Shown here piece by piece: positions 33,157 to 40,893 of a stretch of DNA of 64,000 bases. Source of the DNA: Comamonadaceae bacterium (GTDB lineage: Bacteria > Pseudomonadota > Gammaproteobacteria > Burkholderiales > Burkholderiaceae_C); the NCBI GenBank assembly GCA_003599455.1, contig QZKF01000059.1, positions 1-64,000 on the forward strand. The letters run 5' to 3'. A program made the translations under genes and the position numbers. Under the pieces are notes generated by a model. That model had not been told where the DNA came from and did no database searches. It saw only the letters and a list, made by a program, of their open reading frames with translations. The first letter of the stretch is position 1. Every line of letters begins with the position of its first letter.

Positions 33157-34014
33157 TTCGGCGCGTTCGGGCGACTTGCGCCACAACAGCAGCAGCGCGA
33201 GCAGGGCCGAGGCGATCATGAGGAACAGGCTGATCGCGTTGAGCACCGGCGTGGCGCCCTCGCGCATGCGGCTGTACATGAGCACGGTCAGTGGCGAGTC
33301 CGAGCCGACCAGCATCAGCGTGGTGTTGAAGTTCTCGAACGACATCAGGAAAGCCATGGCGGCCGCGCCGATCATGCTCGGGCGCAGGTAGGGCAGGGTG
33401 ATGGTCCACAGCACCGCGGCGCGGCTCGCGCCGAGGTTGTAGGCGGCTTCCTCCAGCGTGCGGTCGAAGCGGCGCAGGCTGGCCGAGATGGTGAGCGTGG
33501 CGATGGTGACGATGTAGCAGAACTGGCCCAGGATCACCAGCGGCAGGCCGGGGCGCAGGAAATCCAGCTGCAGGCCCCAGACCTCGTCGGCGAAGTTGGC
33601 CACGCGGCTGGCCAGCGCCAGGATGGAGGTGCCCAGGATCACCCCGGGGATCACCAGCGGCAGCATGCTCAGCAGGGCGATCAGGCCCTTGCCGGGGAAC
33701 TCGAAGCGCTCGAGCAGGAAGGCGTTGCAGGTGCCCACGCCGACCGAGAGCAGCGTGACCCACAGGGCCACCCAGGCGCTGGTGCCCAGGCTGCCGATGA
33801 GCTCGGCGTCGAACAGCAGGCCGGTGCGCGTGTCGCTGCGCGCGAGGAACCAGTCGAGCGTGAAACCCATCCATGGCGGCGTGGGGTAGTCGGCGTTGTT
33901 GAACGCGAACAGCGCCACCACCAGCAGCGGCACGAACAGGAACACGAAGAACACCGCCACGAAGGCGTTGAGGCCGAGGCGCTGGGCAAGCGGGCGGGGC
34001 AGGCTGGGGATCAT
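33148..34014 (-). CDS. ABC transporter permease, PotC/PotI-like
   Basis: A 288-residue inner-membrane permease with about six helices and the cytoplasmic EAA loop EEAAYNLGASRAAVLWTITLP (split over EEAAYNLGAS and RAAVLWTITLP). It belongs to the spermidine/putrescine (PotC) branch of type I importers. It is the last gene of a four-gene minus-strand operon (binding protein, ATPase, permease, permease). Substrate specificity cannot be read from the permease. Confidence 0.9.
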   Translation of the reverse strand: MIPSLPRPLAQRLGLNAFVAVFFVFLFVPLLVVALFAFNNADYPTPPWMGFTLDWFLARSDTRTGLLFDAELIGSLGTSAWVALWVTLLSVGVGTCNAFLLERFEFPGKGLIALLSMLPLVIPGVILGTSILALASRVANFADEVWGLQLDFLRPGLPLVILGQFCYIVTIATLTISASLRRFDRTLEEAAYNLGASRAAVLWTITLPYLRPSMIGAAAMAFLMSFENFNTTLMLVGSDSPLTVLMYSRMREGATPVLNAISLFLMIASALLALLLLWRKSPERAEGR

Positions 34015-34025
34015 GGGCGGCGGCC

Positions 34026-34892
34026 TCAGGTCTTCATGACCGCGCCGAAGCGCTGGCCGGTGAGCCGCAGCGCCACCCACACCAGCAGGCTGGAGAGCAC
34101 CAGCAGCAGGAAGCCGAAGGCCGCGCCCTGGTTCCAGTTGAAGCGCGTGATGAACTGGGTGTAGATCTGCTCGGTGAACCAGAGCGAGTTCTTGCCGCCG
34201 AGCAGCGTGGGCGTGAGGTAGTTGCCCAGGCACAGCATGAAGACCACGATGCACCCCGCCGCGATGCCGGGTGCCGCGTGCGGGATCACGATGCGGCGCA
34301 CGATGCTGGCGGTGCTGCCGCCGAGGTCGTAGGCGGCCTCGATCAGGCTGTCGTCCAGGCTCTCCAGGCTGTTGACCAGCGGGATCACCATGAACAGCAG
34401 CGAGGCGTAGACCAGGCCCACGAGAAGGGTGGCGTCGTGGTACAGCAGCTCCACGGGTGCGCCGGCCAGGCCCAGGCTTTGCAGCACGCTGGAGACCACG
34501 CCGGTCTCGCGCAGCAGGATCAACCAGCCCAGGGTGCGCACCATTTCGCTGACCCAGAACGGCAGCAGGCACAGCACCAGCAGCACGGTTTTGGCGCGGC
34601 CCTGCGCCACCTTGGCGATGTACCAGGCGGCCGGGAAAGCCAGCAGCAGCGTGAGCAGCGTGGCCAGCACCGAGAGCGTGGCGGTGCGCACGAAGGTGTT
34701 CCAGTACAGCGGCTCGTCGACGAAGGTGCGGTACTGGGCCAGGCTGAAGGCGTATTCGCCCGGGCCGGTGCGCGCCTGCAGTGAAAGCAGCAGCAGCTCC
34801 ACGTGCGGCAGCACCACCAGGCCCACCAGCCACAGCAGGGCCGGCGCGAGCAGCAGGCCCAGGAAGAAACGGCGGTGGCTGCGCTCGCTCAT
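34026..34892 (-). CDS. ABC transporter permease, PotB/PotH-like
   Basis: A 288-residue permease with six predicted helices. The EAA loop is LIEAAYDLGGSTASIVRRIV, placing it with the PotB family. A long periplasmic segment after the first helix (about 35-70) is normal for this group. It starts 4 nt after the ATPase gene and is followed 11 nt later by the second permease. Confidence 0.9.
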   Translation of the reverse strand: MSERSHRRFFLGLLLAPALLWLVGLVVLPHVELLLLSLQARTGPGEYAFSLAQYRTFVDEPLYWNTFVRTATLSVLATLLTLLLAFPAAWYIAKVAQGRAKTVLLVLCLLPFWVSEMVRTLGWLILLRETGVVSSVLQSLGLAGAPVELLYHDATLLVGLVYASLLFMVIPLVNSLESLDDSLIEAAYDLGGSTASIVRRIVIPHAAPGIAAGCIVVFMLCLGNYLTPTLLGGKNSLWFTEQIYTQFITRFNWNQGAAFGFLLLVLSSLLVWVALRLTGQRFGAVMKT

Positions 34893-34896
34893 GGGC

Positions 34897-36012
34897 TCAG
34901 GCCGCGAAGCACCAGGCCTGCGCGGGCTGGTAGGCGAAGTGCACCGTCTCGCCCGCGCGCAGGTCGGCCAGGCGGCCGGTGAGCGGCAGTGCGATCTGCA
35001 GCGCCACGCCGCTCGTGGCCTCGCGCACCTGCACGGTGGAATTGCCGCCGTCGAACAGCACGCTGTGCACGGTGGCGCTGAAGGCCGGGTCGCCCGGTGG
35101 CAGCTCGCCCGCCTGGCGGCCGATCTCGATCGCTTCGGGTCGCACGAACAGCAGCGCGCCCTGCCCCACGTCGAGCGCGCCCATGCGCTGCGCCCACAGG
35201 CCCAGGCCGTCGGCCGTGCGCAGGCACACCTGGTCGCCGTTGCGCTGCTCGATGCGGCCTTCGAAGCGGTTGTTGTTGCCCACGAAGCTGGCCACGAAGG
35301 CCGTGGCCGGCTGGTAGTAGAGCGACTGCGGGCTGCCGAGCTGCTCGAAGCGGCCGTGGTTCATCACCGCGACCTGGTCGGACATCACCAGCGCCTCCGA
35401 CTGGTCGTGGGTGATGTAGACGAAGGTGGTGCCGACCTCGGCCTGCAGCTGTTTCAGCTCCACCTTCATGTGCTCGCGCAGCTTGAGGTCGAGCGCGCCC
35501 AGCGGCTCGTCGAGCAGCAGCAGGGCCGGCTCCAGCACCAGCGAGCGTGCGATCGCCACGCGCTGCTTCTGCCCGCCCGAGAGCTGGTCGATGCGCTTGT
35601 CGGCGCTGCCGGGCAGGCCCACGCGCCGCAGTATGTCGGCCACCTTGTCGCGGATGGCGGCGCTCTTGACGCCGCGGCGCTCCAGGCCGTAGGCGATGTT
35701 CTCGCCCACGCTCATCATCGGAAACAGCGCCAGGTGCTGGAACACCATGTTCACCGGCCGCCGGTTGGGCGGCACGCCGAGCATGGACGCGCCCTTGATG
35801 CGCAGCTCGCCGCGGTCGGGCGCGATGAAGCCCGCGATCATGCGCAGCAGCGTGGTCTTGCCGCAGCCCGAGGGGCCGAGGATGGAGAAGAACGAACCTT
35901 GCCGGACGTTGAAACTGAGGTCCTGCACCGCCGCAAACGCGCCGTAGCGCTTGTCGACGGCCAGGACCTCGAGGTCGCTGGCGAGCGGGTCCGCGGCGGT
36001 CGGGGCCGGCAC
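34897..36012 (-). CDS. ABC transporter ATP-binding protein, PotA-like
   Basis: A 371-residue importer ATPase. Walker A is GPSGCGKTT, the signature is LSGGQKQRVAIARSL, Walker B is LLLLDEPLGALD, and the H-loop is YITHDQSEAL. The C-terminal TOBE domain from about residue 285 (LLFVRPEAIEIG) is typical of PotA. The start codon is GTG at 36012, with a weak ribosome binding site 8 nt after the binding-protein stop. A 5-bp stem over that stop may lower ATPase expression relative to the binding protein. Confidence 0.92.
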   Translation of the reverse strand: MPAPTAADPLASDLEVLAVDKRYGAFAAVQDLSFNVRQGSFFSILGPSGCGKTTLLRMIAGFIAPDRGELRIKGASMLGVPPNRRPVNMVFQHLALFPMMSVGENIAYGLERRGVKSAAIRDKVADILRRVGLPGSADKRIDQLSGGQKQRVAIARSLVLEPALLLLDEPLGALDLKLREHMKVELKQLQAEVGTTFVYITHDQSEALVMSDQVAVMNHGRFEQLGSPQSLYYQPATAFVASFVGNNNRFEGRIEQRNGDQVCLRTADGLGLWAQRMGALDVGQGALLFVRPEAIEIGRQAGELPPGDPAFSATVHSVLFDGGNSTVQVREATSGVALQIALPLTGRLADLRAGETVHFAYQPAQAWCFAA

Positions 36013-36020
36013 CGCGCCGC

Positions 36021-37088
36021 TTACTTGGCGGCCTTGACGCGGTCGAGCACGCGGCCTTCGATGTCTTCAATGCCGGCCGGCACCGGCGGGTACCACTTGA
36101 TGTTCTTCAGCGCGGCGTCGGGGAAGCTGTCGGCGAACTGCTTCTTGAGCGTCGCGTCGGCCATCTGGTCGGCGCCCTTGCTGGCGGTGAAGTTGCCCGC
36201 GGCACTGGCCACTTTCGCGGCGACCTCGGGCCGCATGTTGAAGTTGATCCAGGCGTAGGCGGCCTCGTCGTTGCGGCCCTTGGCGGGCAGCGCGAAAGTG
36301 TCGACCCAGCCCAGCGCGCCGGACTTGGGCGCGATGAACCTGATGTCCGGGTTGGCCTTGTTCAGCTCCCAGCCGCCGGTGTCCCACATCATCGCGGTGG
36401 TGAGTTCGCCCGAGCGGATGCCGGCGAGCAGCTGGTCCTTGCCGTCCCAGTAGAACTTCACGTTCTTCTTGCAGTCGGTCAGCTTCTTGCCCATGTCGTC
36501 CATCAGCGCCGTGTAGGCCTTGGGGTCGTTGTAGAGGGCGAACGGGTCCTTGCCGGAGGCGAAGGCCATGGCGATCAGCGTGGGGCGTTTCAGGCGCATG
36601 CTGACCTTGCCGGCGTTCTCGGGCGCGCACAGGTCGGGGTAGTCGGTCGCCTTGGAGGTCTTGGTGTTGACCACCAGGCCGTCGGTGCCCCAGATGTGCG
36701 GCACGCCGTACACCGCGCCGGCCACGGTGGTGTTTTTCTTGGTGGCGTCGAGCATCGAGGGGATGAACAGTTCGGACTTGAGCTTGCTCAGGTCCATGGG
36801 CTTGTAGATCTTGAACTCGGTCTGCGGGCCGGCGATGCGGTCCTGGCTGGGCTGCACGAGGTCGAAGCCGGCACCGGCGGTGGCGCGCAGCTTGGAGATC
36901 ATTTCCTCGTTGTTGGAGAGCGTGATCTCGACCTTGATGCCGGTTTCCTTGGTGAACTGCTCGACCACGTCCTTGGGTGCGTAGCCGCCCCAGGTGAGCA
37001 GGCGCAGGGTCTTGTCCTGGGCCTGGGCGCCGGCGGCGGCGCTGAGCACGAGGGTGGCGAGGGCGATGCGGTGCAGGCAGCGTTTCAT
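36021..37088 (-). CDS. periplasmic polyamine-type solute-binding protein (PotD/PotF-like)
   Basis: A 355-residue exported protein with a signal peptide cleaved after AGAQAQ (about residue 23). The mature start, LRLLTWGGYAPKDVVEQF, resembles spermidine/putrescine binding proteins. Aromatic box candidates include HIWGTDGLVV and MMWDTGGWELN. It is the first gene of the operon. The upstream region has PhoB-type repeats, so a phosphorus-containing or phosphate-regulated substrate should be considered beside polyamines. Confidence 0.88.
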   Translation of the reverse strand: MKRCLHRIALATLVLSAAAGAQAQDKTLRLLTWGGYAPKDVVEQFTKETGIKVEITLSNNEEMISKLRATAGAGFDLVQPSQDRIAGPQTEFKIYKPMDLSKLKSELFIPSMLDATKKNTTVAGAVYGVPHIWGTDGLVVNTKTSKATDYPDLCAPENAGKVSMRLKRPTLIAMAFASGKDPFALYNDPKAYTALMDDMGKKLTDCKKNVKFYWDGKDQLLAGIRSGELTTAMMWDTGGWELNKANPDIRFIAPKSGALGWVDTFALPAKGRNDEAAYAWINFNMRPEVAAKVASAAGNFTASKGADQMADATLKKQFADSFPDAALKNIKWYPPVPAGIEDIEGRVLDRVKAAK

Positions 37089-37106
37089 GGAAAGGCTCTC
37101 TTTCAA

Positions 37107-37173
37107 AGGTGACAGGACAGTGAAAAGGGGGTGAAGGCGCGGTGAATGTCGGGTGACAAGGCAGGTGCCACTA
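37107..37173 (-). promoter_or_regulatory. array of 7-mer direct repeats at 11-nt spacing (Pho-box-like)
   Basis: On the minus strand five 7-mers end in TCAC: TTGTCAC (37153-37159), CATTCAC (37142-37148), CCTTCAC (37131-37137), TTTTCAC (37120-37126) and CTGTCAC (37109-37115). Each starts exactly 11 nt from the next. A degenerate sixth unit (GGCACC) lies at 37164-37169. A 7-mer plus a 4-nt spacer is the layout of PhoB sites, whose half-site is CTGTCAT or CTGTCAC. The array lies between the candidate promoter and the binding-protein start. Confidence 0.6.
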
Positions 37174-37197
37174 TCGTCCAACCGCAAGGCTTGTCAA
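37170..37197 (-). promoter_or_regulatory. candidate sigma70 promoter of the ABC transporter operon
   Basis: On the minus strand a perfect -35 TTGACA (37192-37197) is separated by 16 nt from GATAGT (37170-37175). Predicted transcription would begin near 37163, giving a leader of about 75 nt that contains the 11-nt repeat array. The -10 element is imperfect. Confidence 0.5.
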
Positions 37198-37241
37198 GAC
37201 GGCCGGCACGAAGTGGACCCATCTGAACCTACGTCGGGCGC

Positions 37242-37259
37242 GTGACGGCGCGGTGACAG
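37242..37259 (-). promoter_or_regulatory. Pho-box-like site upstream of the ABC transporter operon
   Basis: On the minus strand CTGTCAC, the spacer CGCG and CCGTCAC form two 7-mers 11 nt apart. The first equals a PhoB half-site and the second differs by one base. Ten nt downstream is TAGGTT (37226-37231), a weak -10 at the spacing used by PhoB-activated promoters. The assignment to PhoB is inference. Confidence 0.5.
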
Positions 37260-37292
37260 CCCCGCAGGGCGCGGGGCCATGCCCCCGGCGGG

Positions 37293-37298
37293 GATAAT
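37293..37298 (+). promoter_or_regulatory. candidate -10 element immediately before mnmA
   Basis: GATAAT lies only 6 nt before the mnmA ATG, which would place the transcription start at or next to the initiation codon. No Shine-Dalgarno sequence lies between. Two GC stem-loops (37260-37276 and 37283-37293) precede it. No good -35 is visible, so this is tentative. Confidence 0.4.
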
Positions 37299-37304
37299 CG
37301 TTCC

Positions 37305-38459
37305 ATGGCAAGCAAACAGCGCGTGGTCGTGGGGTTGAGCGGGGGCGTGGACTCCGCGGTGAGTGCGCACCTGCTCAAGCAGCAGGGGTACGAGGTCATC
37401 GGCATCTTCATGAAGAACTGGGAAGACGACGACGACAGTGAATACTGCTCGACGCGCCAGGACTTCCTGGACGCCGCCAGCGTGGCCGACGTGCTGGGCA
37501 TCGACATCGAGCACGTGAACTTCGCGGCCGAGTACAAGGACCGCGTGTTCGCCGAGTTCCTGCGCGAGTACCAGGCGGGGCGCACACCCAACCCCGATGT
37601 GCTGTGCAACGCCGAGATCAAGTTCAAGGCCTTCCTGGACCACGCCATGCGCCTGGGCGCCGAGAAGATCGCCACCGGCCACTACGCCCGGGTGCGTGAA
37701 CGCCACGGTGCGTTCGAGCTGCTCAAGGGCCTGGACCCGCTGAAGGACCAGAGCTACTTCCTGCACCGCCTGAACCAGGCGCAGCTCTCGAAGACGCTGT
37801 TCCCGGTGGGCGAACTGCCCAAGACCGAGGTGCGCCGCATCGCGGCCGCGATCGGCCTGCCCAACGCGAAGAAGAAGGACAGCACCGGCATCTGCTTCAT
37901 CGGCGAGCGGCCGTTCCGCGATTTCCTGAACCGTTACATCGCCAGGGAGCCGGGTCCGATCAAGGACGAAAAAGGCCGCGTGCTGGGCCAGCACGTGGGC
38001 CTGAGCTTCTACACGCTGGGCCAGCGCCAGGGCCTGGGCATCGGCGGGGTGCGCGAGAAGGGCGCGCAGAAGGGCGGCAACGAACACGCGCCCTGGTTCG
38101 TCGCGCGCAAGGACATCGAGAAGAACACGCTCTGGGTGGTGCAGGGCCACGACCACCCCTGGCTGCTCACACCGAGGCTGCGCGCGCAGGACGCGAGCTG
38201 GGTGGCGGGCCACGCGCCCGCCGCCGGCGACATGGCGGCCAAGACGCGCTACCGCCAGGCCGATGCGCCCTGCCGTTTCGAGGCCGACGGCGACACCGGT
38301 TTCGCGCTCGCGTTCACCGAGCCGCAGTGGGCCGTGACGCCCGGGCAAAGCGCGGTGCTGTACGACGGCGAGGTGTGCCTCGGGGGCGGCGTCATCAGCA
38401 CCAGCGCCGACACGGTCGACGGCGGTGCGGCGCGCGCGCCGCGGGCCGTGCCCGCCTAG
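37305..38459 (+). CDS. mnmA: tRNA-specific 2-thiouridylase MnmA
   Basis: The enzyme that thiolates U34 of tRNA-Lys, Glu and Gln. The 384-residue product has the PP-loop [11 protein letters not shown] at residues 9-19, catalytic Cys101 ([12 protein letters not shown]) and persulfide Cys197 ([13 protein letters not shown]), and the C-terminal beta-barrel region ending [15 protein letters not shown]. Its stop lies in the palindrome CTAG, shared with the stop of the convergent DUF3422 gene. The start has no obvious ribosome binding site. Confidence 0.96.
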   Translation: MASKQRVVVGLSGGVDSAVSAHLLKQQGYEVIGIFMKNWEDDDDSEYCSTRQDFLDAASVADVLGIDIEHVNFAAEYKDRVFAEFLREYQAGRTPNPDVLCNAEIKFKAFLDHAMRLGAEKIATGHYARVRERHGAFELLKGLDPLKDQSYFLHRLNQAQLSKTLFPVGELPKTEVRRIAAAIGLPNAKKKDSTGICFIGERPFRDFLNRYIAREPGPIKDEKGRVLGQHVGLSFYTLGQRQGLGIGGVREKGAQKGGNEHAPWFVARKDIEKNTLWVVQGHDHPWLLTPRLRAQDASWVAGHAPAAGDMAAKTRYRQADAPCRFEADGDTGFALAFTEPQWAVTPGQSAVLYDGEVCLGGGVISTSADTVDGGAARAPRAVPA

Positions 38460-39814
38460 GGTGGGCTGGAGGGCTTGTTCAGCCGGGCGTGGATGCGCCG
38501 CGTGGTGCGCCACACGGCCCACAGCACCAGCGGCACCATCGCCCCGGCCGCGATTTCCGGGTGGATCGCCAGGCCCGCTGCCTTGGCGCCCTTGGCCAGG
38601 TACAGCAGCAGGCTGATCACGTAGTACGAGATCGCCGCGATCGACAGGCCTTCCACCGTGGTCTGCAGTTGCAGCTGCAGTTCCTGCCCGCGCGTGAGTT
38701 TGGCCAGCAGCTGCTGGTTCTGCGCCTCGGTGACGATGTCGACCCGCGTGCGCAGCAACGCGCTGGCGCGCGAGATGCGTTCGGACAGCGACGCCAGGCG
38801 CTGCGCGCTCGCGGCCACCGTGGCCATGGCCGGTGACAGGCGCCGCTGCATGAACTCGCCGATGGTCTGCGTGCCGGGAATCGGCTTCTCGCGCAGCTCG
38901 GCGATGCGCTGGGTCACCACCGCGTCGTAGGCGCGGGTGGCGCCGAAGCGGTAGGTGTTCTCGGCGGTGGCGCGCTCGACCCGCGCGGCCAGCGACACCA
39001 GCTGGTCCAGCAGCTCCTGCTCCGAGGTGGACTTGTTTTCCAGTTGCGCGGTGATGGTGGCCAGCTGCGCCTCGGCCTGCGCCAGCACCGGCGCCAGGGC
39101 CTTGACCACGGGCAGGCCGCGCAGGGCCATGAGGCGGTAGGTCTCGATCTCGAACAGGCGCTGGGAAATGCGGCCGGCGCGGGTCTCGCTGGTGTCCGGG
39201 GGGGTGATCACCAGCATGCGCTCGAAGCCCGAGGGCCGCAGGTGGAAGTCCGTCAGGGCCCAGGAATGGCCGCCACCCAGCTGCGAGGCGACCACGGTGC
39301 GTCCGCCGAACCAGCGTTGCGCCGGCCCCATCAGCGCGGCCTGGGCCTCGGGGTTCTGGTCGGGCAGCTCGGCCTGCAACATGACCATCTTGATCGCGGC
39401 CACGGTGCGCCCGGGGATCTCGCGCAGCCAGCCCGGTGGCGTGACGATCGCGTCCAGCAGCGCTGGGTCGCTCGAGCCCAGGCCCGTGCCTTCGGGCAGG
39501 GGCTGCACGATGGAGTAGCGGGTGAACTCGGTGTGGCGCTCCCACTTGAGTGTGTAGCCCTCGAAGCGCAGGCGCAGGAAGTTGCCTCGCAGCTGCTCGG
39601 GGGTGAGCGCATCCTGCCCCGGCAGGCGGCGCAGGTGCTCGCACTCCTGTTCGCGACCCACCCCTTCGTTGAGCACGGCCACGAAGACGATCAGCACGGG
39701 CAGGCGGATGCGTGCCGAGGGCCGGGCGTGCACCTCGTTGTGCAGCTCTTCGCGCAAGGCGTCGTCGGGCGGCAACACGCCAGGCGGGTCGATGGGAGCG
39801 GTGGGTGCGTTCAT
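38456..39814 (-). CDS. DUF3422 family membrane-anchored protein
   Basis: A 452-residue protein matching the DUF3422 family. It starts near [20 protein letters not shown], has long helical or coiled-coil stretches in the middle (about 215-330), and two hydrophobic segments near the C-terminus (about 385-435, [20 protein letters not shown] and [20 protein letters not shown]). Function is unknown to me. The shared CTAG stop with mnmA leaves no intergenic space. Confidence 0.85.
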   Translation of the reverse strand: MNAPTAPIDPPGVLPPDDALREELHNEVHARPSARIRLPVLIVFVAVLNEGVGREQECEHLRRLPGQDALTPEQLRGNFLRLRFEGYTLKWERHTEFTRYSIVQPLPEGTGLGSSDPALLDAIVTPPGWLREIPGRTVAAIKMVMLQAELPDQNPEAQAALMGPAQRWFGGRTVVASQLGGGHSWALTDFHLRPSGFERMLVITPPDTSETRAGRISQRLFEIETYRLMALRGLPVVKALAPVLAQAEAQLATITAQLENKSTSEQELLDQLVSLAARVERATAENTYRFGATRAYDAVVTQRIAELREKPIPGTQTIGEFMQRRLSPAMATVAASAQRLASLSERISRASALLRTRVDIVTEAQNQQLLAKLTRGQELQLQLQTTVEGLSIAAISYYVISLLLYLAKGAKAAGLAIHPEIAAGAMVPLVLWAVWRTTRRIHARLNKPSSPP

Positions 39815-39894
39815 GGCGGAGGGGCTGCGGCAGGCTTCAACTGTATGTCAAAGCCGCGCGTCCCCCGCGCCCCGGGCCTCAGCCCGCTGACCGG

Positions 39895-40893
39895 TCAGGC
39901 CCTGGCGAACAGGCGGCGCAGCCAGGTCCGGCCCGCGCCCGCGGTGGGCGCGTCGCCGGCGTCCTGTGCCGCGCTGCCGCGTGCGCCCGAGGCGATCTCG
40001 TAGGCGCGCTCGAAGTCCTCGTCGTCCGAGCGCTGCACCGCATGGCGGGCGATGTGCAGGGGCCGCGCAAGCAGGTCGCGGTGCTTGGCCAGCGCCGAAC
40101 GCACCATCCGGCGGGCGTAGCCCGGCCCGACCGGCTTGCCGATGAAGCGGAAGATCTGCCCTTCATTGATGAGGCGGCTGATGGTGACGCTGTCGCGCTC
40201 GGCGCTGAGCATCAGCACCACGACCTCCGGCAGGCTGCGCTTGACCGCGCGGATCAGGTCCAGGGTCGGGTTCGCGCCCACCACGGTCTCTGCCATGAGC
40301 ACGGCGACCTTGTGGCGCGTGAGCATGCCGACCGCCTCGGTCACGTCCCTGGCCCACAGCAACAGCACCTCGTCGCCCAGCGCTTCACGCAACTGCCGCT
40401 CCATGGCCGGGTCCGGGTCAAGCAGCATCACGACCTCGTTGCCGGTGCCCGCGAGACTGTCATCGTCGTCCACCGGGGCGGGGCCGCCAGCGTCGGGCAG
40501 CGGCGCGTCCTGCGCCACCGAGGCGGCGAAGTTGACCGTGTCCAGCAGCTGCTGGTTGTCCCAGGGCTTGTTGATGAAGCGGAACACCTCGCAGTCGTTG
40601 ACCGAGCCCAGGATGTCGGCGTAGTCCGAGTAGCCGGTGAGCAGCAGGCGCATGGTGTTGGGCGACTCGATCTTCGCCCGCTGCAGGAACTCGGTGCCGG
40701 TCATGCCGGGCATGCGCTGGTCGCTGATGACGACTTCGAACGCGCCTTGCCGCAGCAGCGACAGGCCCTCATGCGCGTCGGTGGTGGAGGACACCTCGAA
40801 CCGGCTTCTCAACAGCCAGCCGAGAGCGCGCAACACGCTGGGCTCGTCGTCCACGCACAGCACGCGGGGTTTTTTCGTGTGGCCCATGTTCAT
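39895..40893 (-). CDS. response regulator with two receiver domains and no DNA-binding domain
   Basis: A 332-residue protein. The first receiver (about 10-125) is intact: VLCVDDEPSVL, phospho-Asp in VVISDQRMPG, Thr in LLLTGY, Lys in FINKPW. The second receiver-like domain (about 155-280) has LDPDPAME and FIGKPV, but its acceptor position reads LMAETVV (Glu for Asp), so it should not be phosphorylated. No output domain follows, only a short basic tail. It overlaps the upstream histidine kinase gene (ATGA), its obvious partner. Confidence 0.87.
   Translation of the reverse strand: MNMGHTKKPRVLCVDDEPSVLRALGWLLRSRFEVSSTTDAHEGLSLLRQGAFEVVISDQRMPGMTGTEFLQRAKIESPNTMRLLLTGYSDYADILGSVNDCEVFRFINKPWDNQQLLDTVNFAASVAQDAPLPDAGGPAPVDDDDSLAGTGNEVVMLLDPDPAMERQLREALGDEVLLLWARDVTEAVGMLTRHKVAVLMAETVVGANPTLDLIRAVKRSLPEVVVLMLSAERDSVTISRLINEGQIFRFIGKPVGPGYARRMVRSALAKHRDLLARPLHIARHAVQRSDDEDFERAYEIASGARGSAAQDAGDAPTAGAGRTWLRRLFARA

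Noticed and set aside
37260..37293. Two GC hairpins before mnmA as intrinsic terminators
   Set aside because: No T-run on either strand, and no upstream plus-strand gene to terminate; kept only as part of the mnmA promoter description.
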